Source: Erythrobacter aureus
GTDB lineage: Bacteria > Pseudomonadota > Alphaproteobacteria > Sphingomonadales > Sphingomonadaceae
Assembly: GCF_003355455.1 (NCBI RefSeq)
Contig: NZ_CP031357.1
Coordinates: 1,590,501 to 1,654,500 of the forward strand
DNA length: 64,000 nt
Direction: 5' to 3'
This document shows, piece by piece, positions 43,034-51,773 of this stretch. A model generated the notes under the pieces. That model was not told the origin of the DNA. It worked only from the letters and a program-made list of their open reading frames with translations, and ran no database searches. A program made the translations under genes and the position numbers. Numbering within the stretch: the first letter of the stretch is position 1; every line of letters begins with the position of its first letter.

Positions 43034-43372
43034 ATGGATCAAATCACGTTCTCAGACTTCCTCAAGATCGATATTCGCTGCGGCAGCGTTCTTCGCGCCT
43101 AACCTTTTCCGGAAGCGCGCAAGCCCGCGCTCGAGCTGTAGGTCGATTTCGGCGGGAAGATCGGCGAACGCAAGAGCTCTCCGCAGATCACCGATCTTTA
43201 CGCGCCGGGAGATATTGTCGGCCGACAGGTCATGGCCGTCGTGAATTTACTACCGCGCCAGATCGGCCCGTTCATGTCACAGGTGCTGGTGTTGGGCTTT
43301 ACCGATGCCGAAGGGCGGATCGTGCTCGCCGCGCCCGATGGCGAAGTGTCCAATGGCGCGCTAATAGCCTAG
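43034..43372 (+). pseudogene. csaA: CsaA-type tRNA-binding domain protein, two nonsense codons
   Basis: A 113-codon frame from ATG 43034 reads MDQITFSDFLKIDIRCGSV, later GKIGERKSSPQITDLYAPGD, VGRQVMAVVNLLPRQIGPFM and QVLVLGFTDAEGRIVLAAPDG. This is CsaA along its whole length. Two in-frame stops interrupt it: TAA at 43100-43102, where the family has Glu (PFPEARKP follows directly), and TAG at 43139-43141. No frameshift is needed. CsaA is an export-related chaperone with a tRNA-binding OB fold. The gene is recently inactivated. Confidence 0.88.
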
Positions 43373-44097
43373 GAGGCGAGAGAACCGAGCGCTTCTCTCA
43401 GCGGATCGAGCCAAGGCTCGAATGGCTTCCAGGCATTTTGCCCGCTGCGGTTGATGGGTTGGCGCACCTGTTCGCTGCTGGCCGTTCGAACCGCGCGCTC
43501 GCTCTTGTGAAAATCGAGGCAGGCTTCCTCGAACGGTAGTTCCAGATAGCCAAGCATCCGCCGGGTTTGTTCTTCGAGATCGTCGAGCACGTCTTCGTGC
43601 TGCACGCGCAGGACCTTGCCCGGTAGCACGCGGTCCCAATGGTCCATCAGGTCGACGTAATCGGCATAATAACGGCCAATCTCGGTCAGGCCGTAGGTGA
43701 ACTCCTGGCCCTCCGCGAACAACTGCTTGAAGCTCGAAAAACAGCAGTCCATCGGATCGCGGCGGGCATCGATGATCTTGGCATTGGGCAGTATCAGGTG
43801 GATCAGCCCAATATGGCGGAAATTGTTCGGCATCTTGTCGATGAAAAATGGCGCGCCCTGCCGATGGATACGTGTGTCTTCGATGAATTTCTCACCGAAG
43901 CTGTCGATCTGCTCCGAGGTCAGCTCATGCAGGATTTCAGGATAGCGTGATTGCGCGACCTTGCGCCCACGCAGGCGATGCGCGAGCGCGAGGATATCGA
44001 CGCCGCCTCTACGCCCGTCATCGGCAGTTTGCGCGTCCTGGGCGACTGCTGGCGCAGCTATGGCGATGGCAATTGCGCCGACTACGAGATACTTCAT
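43369..44097 (-). pseudogene. Chimeric ORF: unrelated signal peptide fused to the C-terminal half of a sulfotransferase
   Basis: The first 50 or so residues (MKYLVVGAIAIAIAAPAVAQ, then a charged stretch) are a Sec signal peptide of a secreted or outer-membrane protein. From about residue 51 on (SRYPEILHELTSEQ, FFIDKMPNNFRHIGLI, ARRDPMDCCFSSFKQLFAEG) the sequence is the C-terminal half of a cytoplasmic sulfotransferase of the TPR-associated type. The 5'-PAPS-binding N-terminal motif (PRSGTTL-like) is missing. A deletion joined two genes in frame. It overlaps the csaA remnant by 4 bp. Confidence 0.78.
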
Positions 44098-44456
44098 GAC
44101 TGGAGAGCCCCCTCGGTTCTTGGCTAGTCAGGATCCGAATAAAATCCGGATAGGAATAAGTTCAACCGGCAGAAATCCTGAAATCTCCACCGAAATTTTC
44201 CAATGACCACCGAATTTCTGGACCACCACAGGCGCTCTGAGAATCCGTGAAATCCATTTTTCAGTATTGCCAGGAGTCAACAATGTGACAAATGCGAATC
44301 CATATTTCCGGCAATTTTCGAGTGTACTAAAATATTTACATAATTTATTCAGAGTTTTGCTGATTCATGTATTTTTAGTTCTTGAAGTATGCCAAAGTAG
44401 GCGTCAACCCTATAGGTTGACCATTGAATTTCTTAGGTCAACCTGTTGTTTGGCTG
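44098..44456. other. AT-rich intergenic stretch with inverted repeats
   Basis: About 360 bp, clearly AT-richer than its surroundings, without a supported gene. At 44403-44443 are GTCAACC-CTATA-GGTTGAC and a further GGTCAACC, an operator-like cluster for an unknown regulator. The low GC suggests a foreign or decayed promoter region. Confidence 0.5.
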
Positions 44457-45095
44457 TTACTTGGAGTTAGCCATCGCGGCGCAATCCTCTGCAGTAGCGG
44501 GGGCTCGGTGGCGTTTGCGAACGAGGTCGAATGCAATCGCTTTGAGGATGCTAACGGCCATCATCGCGACGACGAAGGAGAACGGAAGCGCGCCGATGAT
44601 CATCGTGATCCGGATTGCATCGATGCCTCGAAGGATGAGCATGCTGCCCACGACGAAGGCGAGCGCCGCTCTCCAGAAAGTGATATGATGCCTGCGCTCG
44701 CCACCGCTTTCGCCAATGGTTTTGGTGCCTACAAGTGAGACGCCGGCAGTCAGTTCTCCGCCGAGAACTTGAGGAACGGTGAGATAGAGCTGCGGTTCGA
44801 TCGCGAATTCAGTCCATCCGTCGGTGTCGACGCCGATATTGGCCTCCGCCTCGCCGAACCAGGGGTTGTTCTGTATGAAAACCACGGCTGCCGCATCGAG
44901 GCCGACGTCCAGTGAGAACTCCTCTGTCTCATAAACGGTCGTTTGCGCAGCGACCTGAGCAGGCGCCATCGACATGGCGGCCAATACGAGCGCCCCAAAT
45001 CCGACACATCGCAAGCGGCGATAGGTGCAGATGGCCGCCCCTTGAGTTTGAGCAGGTGAGACACGAGGCGGATGGTGATTTCGGAGGTTCTGCAA
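44457..45095 (-). pseudogene. Chimeric ORF: outer-membrane protein N-terminus fused to BCCT transporter C-terminus
   Basis: Residues up to about 130 have a signal peptide (VLAAMSMAPAQVAAQ) and beta-rich porin-like sequence (FSLDVGLDAAAVVFIQNNPW, TEFAIEPQLYLTVP). From about residue 135 the sequence changes to membrane helices (FWRAALAFVVGSMLILRG, IGALPFSFVVAMMAVSIL, KAIAFDLVRKRH), which resemble the C-terminus of a BCCT betaine/choline transporter. Neither half is complete. This is a second deletion-fusion next to the sulfotransferase chimera. Confidence 0.72.
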
Positions 45096-45251
45096 CTAAT
45101 CGTTTCCCTGGACGAAGCCGACCGGATGGCCACTCTGCACAGGCAATGACGTCGAGACGTCCGAGACATTACGCTCTTACGTCATTTGAATCCTAAAAAA
45201 ACGGATGCGACCGGGTACCCCAAGAATGCAATCCGCGAGCAAACGCTACCG

Positions 45252-46421
45252 TCACGCTCCCTGCATGAGCATCCGCGAGACTGCCTTGCGCGCGGGGGCG
45301 AAGCGGGCAGCCCGGAAGCTTAGCTGGCGAGCGAGCAGTCCCGCGCGACGCTCGTCGGTATATAGGCCGACAATCGCGTTGGTCGCTGTATAAAGCGGCC
45401 ATGTCGCAGCGCGGTGCTCGCGTTGATAGCGTCGCAAGAGAGTGGAGTGCCCTGGGTCTAATTCATGCCGGAGCGCGGACTCAACAATGCGGGACAGGCA
45501 TTCTGTCCCTGTCAGGCCGAGGTTGAAGCCATGCGCGGTTACTGGATGCATACCTACTGCCGCATCGCCGACCAGCGCGGAGCGCTGCGTGATAAAGCGG
45601 TGGGCATAGGTCGTGGTGAGCGGATAGAGATGCAGCGGCGTCAGGATCCGCATCTCGCCAAAGCGCCGGGCGAAGCGGTGGGTCAGCTCCGCACCCATCG
45701 CATCTTCATCCAGCCCGGCAAGCCGCTGTGCCTGCCCGTCCGGGAGTGTGACCACCGCCGAGGCCTGTCCCTCGCCCAGGGGCAACAAGGCCAGCGTCTG
45801 CCCGTGGTCGAACCATTCGGTGGCGACGTGCCCGTGATCGCGCTCGATCGCTACCCGCCCGACGAGCATCGACTTGCCCAGCCGGTTCATCCGGGCAGAA
45901 ATGCCGAGTTGCCCGCGAATGGCCGAGAAGCGCGAATCCGCAGCGACGAGGAGCGAGGCGGCCCGGTCGCTGCCATCGTCCAGCCATATGCGCGCCTCGT
46001 TCTCGCAGGTGGCGACCCGCGCGACACCGATTCCGCTGACCAGTTCGATGGAGGGGAATTCGCTCGCTGCCGCGAACAGGGCGCGGCGGATGTCGCAATT
46101 GGACACCAGCGAACCGAGCTGCCGCGTGCCCGATCTGTCCGGTGCGAAAGACAGGGCCAGCGGCGATGCGCCATTGAACACCCGCGCTTCGGCCAGCGGG
46201 TGGATCGCGTCCGCGCCGATCCGCTCCCACGCGCCGAGCCGTTTCAGCGCCGCTATCGAGGCATGGGTCAGGGCGATCTCGCGCCCGTCGAAAGCGGGTT
46301 CGGCAAGCTCGTCCTCAGCCTGTCGTTCCACCAGTGTGACAGCGATGCCCGCCTTGGCGAGCCCGATGGCGAGTGCGAGCCCGGCCGGGCCTGCGCCGAC
46401 GATCAGCACGGAATGGGTCAT
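45252..46421 (-). CDS. FAD-dependent UbiH/UbiM family monooxygenase
   Basis: 389 residues from ATG 46421 (MTHSVLIVGAGPAGLALAIG). It shows the FAD GxGxxG motif, a DG-like motif and the GD motif ALVGDAAVGMHPVTAHGFNLGL typical of ubiquinone hydroxylases (UbiH/UbiF/UbiM/Coq6). UbiM, a 5-demethoxyubiquinol hydroxylase found in some Alphaproteobacteria, is the best guess. It lies 28 bp downstream of nrdG on the same strand. An O2-using enzyme behind an anaerobic reductase operon is unusual. Confidence 0.78.
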   Translation of the reverse strand: MTHSVLIVGAGPAGLALAIGLAKAGIAVTLVERQAEDELAEPAFDGREIALTHASIAALKRLGAWERIGADAIHPLAEARVFNGASPLALSFAPDRSGTRQLGSLVSNCDIRRALFAAASEFPSIELVSGIGVARVATCENEARIWLDDGSDRAASLLVAADSRFSAIRGQLGISARMNRLGKSMLVGRVAIERDHGHVATEWFDHGQTLALLPLGEGQASAVVTLPDGQAQRLAGLDEDAMGAELTHRFARRFGEMRILTPLHLYPLTTTYAHRFITQRSALVGDAAVGMHPVTAHGFNLGLTGTECLSRIVESALRHELDPGHSTLLRRYQREHRAATWPLYTATNAIVGLYTDERRAGLLARQLSFRAARFAPARKAVSRMLMQGA

Positions 46422-46449
46422 GGGTACATGTCCTTGTTTCGAAGTGGGG

Positions 46450-47184
46450 TCAGCGCACGGTAAGCTCCAGCGGGCTGAGCCGGGCCAGCCGCACGGTGTC
46501 GAAGGGGTGGGGATTGGGAGGCAGGTCGCCCAATGTGGGCCGATCCGGCCCGGCAATCGCCCGTTGCAGGGCATAGGTTCCGCGATAGCCGCGCCGGGAA
46601 AGGTCGCGGGCCATGTCGAGGATATCCTCCTCGCCCAGAAGATCCGAATGGATGGTGCTGCGCACTTCGACCGGGATCCGATCCTGCCCGCACAGCAGGT
46701 CGAGCGAGCGGGCGAAGCGGGCAAAGGCGCTCGCCCCGGTGACCGTGCGGAATTTGTCCCGGGGGGCCTTGTAGTCGAGCGCCACCCGGTCGAGCAGATT
46801 CCGGTCGAGCAGGCGCGCGATCACATCCGGCCTGAGGCCATTGGTGTCGAGCTTGATCGCGTAGCCCAGCGCTTTCACCCGGGCCATGAAGGCAGCAAGG
46901 CCGGGCCATGTGGTGGCCTCGCCGCCGGAAAAGACCACGCCTTCGAGCAAGCCCTTGCGCTTGCGCAGGAATGCCAGCGCCTGCTCCTCGCCGATTGTGC
47001 CCCTGCCGGTAACGATCTGCGGGTTGTGGCAATAGAGGCAGCGCATATTGCATCCGGCGATCCACAATATGCAGGCGATGCGGCCCGGATAATCGAGCAT
47101 GGTGAAGGGGGTGATCGCGTGGAAGGGGGATATGGCTCGCCCCGCCACCGCCCCTTCGCCCTGCGCCGTGGCACACCGCGTCAT
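46450..47184 (-). CDS. nrdG: Anaerobic ribonucleoside-triphosphate reductase activating protein
   Basis: 244 residues from ATG 47184, 7 bp after the nrdD stop. It is a radical SAM protein with CNMRCLYCHNPQ (CxxxCxxC) and FSGGEATTWPG (GGE motif). NrdG forms the glycyl radical on NrdD using S-adenosylmethionine. It is longer than the E. coli protein (about 154 residues) and of the PflA-like NrdG type found with NrdD in many Alphaproteobacteria. ATG 47232 would overlap nrdD and is less likely. Confidence 0.92.
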   Translation of the reverse strand: MTRCATAQGEGAVAGRAISPFHAITPFTMLDYPGRIACILWIAGCNMRCLYCHNPQIVTGRGTIGEEQALAFLRKRKGLLEGVVFSGGEATTWPGLAAFMARVKALGYAIKLDTNGLRPDVIARLLDRNLLDRVALDYKAPRDKFRTVTGASAFARFARSLDLLCGQDRIPVEVRSTIHSDLLGEEDILDMARDLSRRGYRGTYALQRAIAGPDRPTLGDLPPNPHPFDTVRLARLSPLELTVR

Positions 47185-47191
47185 TGTCGCC

Positions 47192-49267
47192 TCACTCCAT
47201 CCCGCCGAAGAGGTTGCGGACACTGCCCGCATCCTCGGTGAAATGCCGCCGCGCCCGGTGCTCGCCCTGCTTGCCCTTGTTGAAGCTGTCGACCGGGCGG
47301 AAATAGCCCATCACCCGGGTCCAGACCTTGGTGCGCTCTCCGCAGGTGGGACATTCGGGCTGCTCGCCGTCGAGATAGCCATGCGTGTCGCAGACCGAGA
47401 ATACCGGGGTCAGCGTGACATAGGGCAGGCGGTAATTGGTCAGCACCTTTCTGAGGAAGGAGCGCGCGGCATCCGCGCTCGACAGCTTTTCGCTCATATA
47501 GAGGTGCAGCACCGTGCCGCCGGTATATTTGCATTGCAGATCGTTCTGCAGGTCCAGCGCCTCGAACGGGTCGTCAGTCAGATCGACCGGGATCTGCGAG
47601 GAATTGGTGTAGTAGATATTCTCTCCGCTGCCCGCCTGGATGATATCGGGGAAGCGCTTCACATCCTCCTTGGCGAAGCGATAGGTCGTGCCTTCGGCGG
47701 GCGTGGCTTCGAGGTTGTAGAGATTGCCGGTACGCTCCTGATAGCCGACCAGCCGCTGGCGCATGTGCTCCAGAATATCGAGCGCCATGGCGATGCCGCG
47801 TTCATCTGCGAGGTCGGACGCGTCGCCGGTGAAATTGCGCACCATCTCGTTCATCCCGTTGACCCCGATGGTCGAGAAATGGTTGCGCAGGAACGGCAAG
47901 TAGCGCGCGGTGTAGGGATAGAGCCCGCGATCGTACATTTGCTGCACAAAGGCGCGTTTCTTTTCCAGCGTCGAACTGGCGAGATCCATCAGCCGATCGA
48001 GCTCGCGCATCAGACCGGGCAAATCGCCTTTGAAGCGATAGCCGAGCGCGGCCATGTTGATCGTCACCACGCCCAGCGATCCGGTCATCTCCGCCGAGCC
48101 GAACAGGCCGTTGCCGCGCTTCAGCAATTCGCGAAGGTCCAGTTGCAGGCGGCAGCACATGGAACGGACCGCGCCGGGGGAGTAGGCCTCCGGATTGCGC
48201 CTTCTTTCGCCGGTCTCGGGATCGACGATGAACTGGCTGCCGATGAAGTTCTGGAAATAGGACGAACCGACCTTGGCCGCGTTGTCGAAAATGGCGGTGG
48301 CGACCTTGCTGTCCCAGTCGAAATCCTCGGTTATGTTGACTGTTGGAATGGGGAAAGTGAAGGGCTGCCCAGTGGCATCGCCTTCCGTCATCACTTCGTA
48401 ATAGGCGATATTGATCATCTCCATTTCGGGTTCGAAATGGGCAAAGCGCAGATCGTCGAGCGTGCGGATACCCATGTCGCGCGCCTGTGCGCGTGCGATC
48501 AGGGCATCGTCTTCGATACCGTCGAACAGATGCAGGTCGCGATAGGTGGGATAAAGATTGCGCAGGTCTTCGGGCACGACGATGTCGAGCGTGATGTTGG
48601 TGAAGGGCGACTGGCCCCAGCGCGCGGGCACGTTGAGGTTGTAGACGAACTGGCGGATCGCCTTCTTGACCTCGGTGAAGCTGAGCTGGTCGTAAAAGAC
48701 ATAGGGCGCGAGATAGGTGTCGAAGCTGGAGAAGGCCTGTGCGCCTGCCCATTCCGATTGCAGGATGCCGAGGAAGTTGCTCATCTGCCCCAGCGCCTCG
48801 CGGAAATGGCGCGGCGGGCGCGAGGATACACGGCCCGGCACGCCGTTGAATCCATCGTTCAGCAGCGCGCGCAGCGACCACCCCGCGCAATAGCCGGTCA
48901 GGCAGTCGAGATCGTGGATATGCAGATCGGCCTGGCGATGGGCATTGCCTTCCGCCGGCGAGTAGATTTCGTCGAGCCAGAAATTGGCGATGACCTTGCC
49001 CGCGACATTGCTGACCAGGCCTGCATGCGAATAGCCGACATTGGCATTGGCCTTGATGCGCCAGTCCGCGCCCGTGATGTATTCGCCGACCGTTTCGGAG
49101 CAGTCGATCGACCGTCCGGAGAATAGCGTGTCGAGCGGAGAACCGGACAGGGAGACCGACGAGGCCCCGAAGCGGTGCTCTCCATCGAAAATTGCGTGGC
49201 GGTCATGGTCATGGCGAATTCCCCTCAGTGTGAGTTGCCGTCGATCGAGCCGGAGCGAACTCAACAT
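47192..49267 (-). CDS. nrdD: Class III (anaerobic) ribonucleoside-triphosphate reductase NrdD
   Basis: 691 residues. The C-terminus carries the zinc-binding cysteines (SVCDTHGYL and CPTCGE) and the glycyl radical site RVMGYFRPVDSFNKGKQ. It makes deoxyribonucleotides without oxygen. The N-terminus lacks the ATP-cone: the catalytic domain (DWRIKANANVGYSHAGLVSN) begins near residue 68, so feedback control by dATP through that domain is absent. The operon continues with nrdG and a monooxygenase. A Fnr-type box is 46-59 bp upstream of the ATG. Confidence 0.96.
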   Translation of the reverse strand: MLSSLRLDRRQLTLRGIRHDHDRHAIFDGEHRFGASSVSLSGSPLDTLFSGRSIDCSETVGEYITGADWRIKANANVGYSHAGLVSNVAGKVIANFWLDEIYSPAEGNAHRQADLHIHDLDCLTGYCAGWSLRALLNDGFNGVPGRVSSRPPRHFREALGQMSNFLGILQSEWAGAQAFSSFDTYLAPYVFYDQLSFTEVKKAIRQFVYNLNVPARWGQSPFTNITLDIVVPEDLRNLYPTYRDLHLFDGIEDDALIARAQARDMGIRTLDDLRFAHFEPEMEMINIAYYEVMTEGDATGQPFTFPIPTVNITEDFDWDSKVATAIFDNAAKVGSSYFQNFIGSQFIVDPETGERRRNPEAYSPGAVRSMCCRLQLDLRELLKRGNGLFGSAEMTGSLGVVTINMAALGYRFKGDLPGLMRELDRLMDLASSTLEKKRAFVQQMYDRGLYPYTARYLPFLRNHFSTIGVNGMNEMVRNFTGDASDLADERGIAMALDILEHMRQRLVGYQERTGNLYNLEATPAEGTTYRFAKEDVKRFPDIIQAGSGENIYYTNSSQIPVDLTDDPFEALDLQNDLQCKYTGGTVLHLYMSEKLSSADAARSFLRKVLTNYRLPYVTLTPVFSVCDTHGYLDGEQPECPTCGERTKVWTRVMGYFRPVDSFNKGKQGEHRARRHFTEDAGSVRNLFGGME

Positions 49268-49312
49268 ATGGTATGATGCCGCAACACATATACTTCATGT
49301 GGTGCGATTGAT

Positions 49313-49326
49313 TTGACAAATATCAA
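49313..49326. promoter_or_regulatory. Crp/Fnr-type box between nrdD and the decarboxylase gene
   Basis: TTGAC-AAAT-ATCAA matches the FNR consensus TTGAT-N4-ATCAA in 9 of 10 positions. It sits in the divergent promoter, centred about 52 bp from the nrdD ATG and 78 bp from the GTG of the TPP enzyme, so it could serve either or both genes. Confidence 0.75.
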
Positions 49327-49397
49327 GGACAGGAAATCTTTTTCGATTAGGTGCCACCGCGCGCTCTCCTGTCCACCGACGCCATCGAGTTGGGCGG

Positions 49398-51113
49398 GTG
49401 AGCATCGTTATTCCAGCAGGTGGAGACAGAGCATTGCATCAGATTGCACCAGTTGCGGCCGTGGAAAACCGCCGGGCGAATGGCAGGACGCTGGCGACCG
49501 CGCTCCTCGATGCGCTGAAGGATCGCGGCGCTCGGCAGGCATTCGGTCTACCCGGGGATTTTGTCCTGCCGTTCTTCCGGGCAGTCCAGGAAAGCGGTAT
49601 CCTGCCGCTTTATACGCTCAGCCACGAACCTTCGGTGGGTTACGCCGCCGATGCCGCAGCGCGGCTGGGCAGCACATTGGGCGTGGCGGTTGTGACCTAT
49701 GGAGCCGGGGCGCTCAACATGGTCAACGCGGTTGCCCAGGCCTATGCCGAGAAATCGCCGATGGTCGTCATTTCGGGCGGTCCGGGGGCGGAAGAAGCGC
49801 GGATGGGGCTTGGGCTGCACCACCAGGTCAAATCGCTCAATTCGCAATTGGAGATCTTTCGCGAGGTGACCTGCGCGCAGGCGATCCTGAACGATCCCGA
49901 CACCGCACCGTCCGAAATTGCCAGAGTGCTCGACACAGCTCTCGCCCTGTCGCGCCCGGTCTATCTGGAAATACCGCGCGATCTGGTCGACAGGCCGTGC
50001 AAACGCGTACCGCAGCTATCGCAGCCGCCGGTCGACACAGGGGCGGCCCGTGCCTGCGCCGCCGAGATCCTGAGCCGGTTGCAATCGGCAGAGCGTCCGG
50101 CGATCCTGATCGGCGTCGAAGCGCGGCGCTACGGTCTCGAGGGCAAGCTTGCCTCGCTATGCAGAACGCTCGGAATTCCGGTCGCGACGACGTTCATGGG
50201 CCGTGGCCTGTTCGCCGGCGAAGTGTTGCCGCTCCTCGGGACCTATCTGGGCTCCGCCGGTAAGGCGAGCATAGCCGAGACGATTGAGGGTGCCGATTGC
50301 CTATTGATGCTGGGCGTGATCCTGAGCGACACCAATTTCGGCGTTTCGCATCGCAATGTCGATTTGCGTGCATCGATCCGGGCCTTCGGCAGCGCGGTGG
50401 CATTTTCGCACCACAACTATCCCGATATCACTTTGGAAGCCTTGGTCGATGCCCTGGCGGAAATCGCGGGTCCGATCGGAGAGGCTTCGGCGGCGGCGGC
50501 CCCTTGCTATGCGACCGGATTGCCGTGTGACGACACCGCTCTTGAACCTTCCGACGTGGCGATGGCGTTGAACGATCTGTTCGCGGCGTCGGGAACCATG
50601 CCGATGGCCGCCGATGTCGGCGATAGCCTCTTCGTGGGGCTGGAGGTCTGCGATACCGATCTCGTCGCGCCAGGTTATTATGCGTCGATGGGCATGGGCG
50701 TGCCAGCCGCACTGGCGATTTGCGCTTCGACCGGGCGGCGGCCGGTTGCTCTGGTGGGTGATGGAGCCTTCCAGATGACCGGCTGGGAATTGGGAAATTG
50801 CCGCCGTAATGGCTGGGCGCCGATCGTTATCGTGCTCAATAACCGGAGCTGGGAAATGCTGCGCTGTTTCCAGCCGGGCCAGCCCTACCACGATCTCGAC
50901 GACTGGCATTTCGCGCAGATGGCCGCGCCGCTTGGCGGGAAGGGCGTGCGGGTGACAACTCGCTCGCAATTGAAGCAGGCACTCGAGGCAGCGCGGGAGG
51001 ATTCCGGGAGCTTCCAACTGATCGAAGTCATGCTTCCACGCGGAAAGACGTCGAACTCGCTGGAGAGATACTCCTCTGCCTTGCGCCAGATATCGGTGCT
51101 CAAGGACGAATGA
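49398..51113 (+). CDS. Indolepyruvate/phenylpyruvate decarboxylase-type TPP enzyme
   Basis: 571 residues from GTG 49398. It has the TPP-enzyme layout: N-terminal catalytic Glu in LYTLSHEPSVGYAADA, and the C-terminal TPP motif from GDGAFQMTGWELGNC to IVLNNRSWEML. The short N-terminus and GLPGDFVLPFF segment resemble the Azospirillum-type indolepyruvate/phenylpyruvate decarboxylases (2-oxo acid decarboxylases). It could feed fusel-type aldehyde or indole-3-acetate production. The shared Fnr-type box suggests oxygen-limited expression. Substrate is inferred from family only. Confidence 0.8.
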   Translation: MSIVIPAGGDRALHQIAPVAAVENRRANGRTLATALLDALKDRGARQAFGLPGDFVLPFFRAVQESGILPLYTLSHEPSVGYAADAAARLGSTLGVAVVTYGAGALNMVNAVAQAYAEKSPMVVISGGPGAEEARMGLGLHHQVKSLNSQLEIFREVTCAQAILNDPDTAPSEIARVLDTALALSRPVYLEIPRDLVDRPCKRVPQLSQPPVDTGAARACAAEILSRLQSAERPAILIGVEARRYGLEGKLASLCRTLGIPVATTFMGRGLFAGEVLPLLGTYLGSAGKASIAETIEGADCLLMLGVILSDTNFGVSHRNVDLRASIRAFGSAVAFSHHNYPDITLEALVDALAEIAGPIGEASAAAAPCYATGLPCDDTALEPSDVAMALNDLFAASGTMPMAADVGDSLFVGLEVCDTDLVAPGYYASMGMGVPAALAICASTGRRPVALVGDGAFQMTGWELGNCRRNGWAPIVIVLNNRSWEMLRCFQPGQPYHDLDDWHFAQMAAPLGGKGVRVTTRSQLKQALEAAREDSGSFQLIEVMLPRGKTSNSLERYSSALRQISVLKDE

Positions 51114-51173
51114 CGCGGACCGGGTGTGCGTTCCGGGATGATCCCGTTTGCAGTTTCTCCGGGGGCGTCAGAC

Positions 51174-51773
51174 TCAGGGGTAGATCAGGAACCGTCGCCA
51201 GCGATCCGCGCCAATCCTTTCGAACCCCACCCGATCATGGAGACGGCCCGAACGGTTGGTCCAGAATTCCATCCGGTCGGGCGTCAGCCTGAAACCCGAC
51301 CAGAAGGGCGGTCGGTGAACCTCTCCCGCAGCAAAGCGGGCTGCCGTTCGCGCTATCCGGCCCGCCAGTTCGGTACGGCTTACGAGTTCTTCCGACTGGC
51401 GCGAGGCCCAGGCCCCGATCCTGCTATCGATCGGGCGCGTGGCGAAATAGCTGTCCGCCTCGCTGTCGCCGACGTGGCTCACCGGCCCCTCGATCCGCAC
51501 CTGTCGGCCGAGTGGAGCCCAGTAGAAGCACAGCGAGGCCAGAGGATTGGCTTTCAGCTCCTCCGCCTTTCGACTGGACAGATTGGTATAGAACACGAAC
51601 CCCGCCGGGCCGAATTCCTTGATCAGAACCATTCTGTTGGACGGCGCACCGCCGGGTGACGCGGTCGCCAGATTGACGGCGGAGGCGTCGGGAATATCGG
51701 CATGGCCCTGCGCTTCGCGATACCACGCGACGAAGGTCGCGAAGGGATCGGCGGCGTCCTTCGCCATCCTCAT
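51174..51773 (-). CDS. pdxH: Pyridoxamine 5'-phosphate oxidase
   Basis: 199 residues from ATG 51773, which overlaps the preceding dehydrogenase stop (ATGA). The FMN-binding flavoprotein shows SNRMVLIKEFG, FYTNLSSRKAEEL, FYWAPLGRQVRIEG and the C-terminal RLHDRVGFER...WRRFLIYP. It makes pyridoxal 5'-phosphate. A longer reading to 52520 is a frame inside the dehydrogenase. The enzyme needs O2; its partner gene upstream is unrelated in pathway. Confidence 0.95.
   Translation of the reverse strand: MRMAKDAADPFATFVAWYREAQGHADIPDASAVNLATASPGGAPSNRMVLIKEFGPAGFVFYTNLSSRKAEELKANPLASLCFYWAPLGRQVRIEGPVSHVGDSEADSYFATRPIDSRIGAWASRQSEELVSRTELAGRIARTAARFAAGEVHRPPFWSGFRLTPDRMEFWTNRSGRLHDRVGFERIGADRWRRFLIYP

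Noticed and set aside
47099..49126. 675-codon open frame antisense to nrdD
   Set aside because: Shadow of nrdD/nrdG, which show clear radical and zinc motifs.
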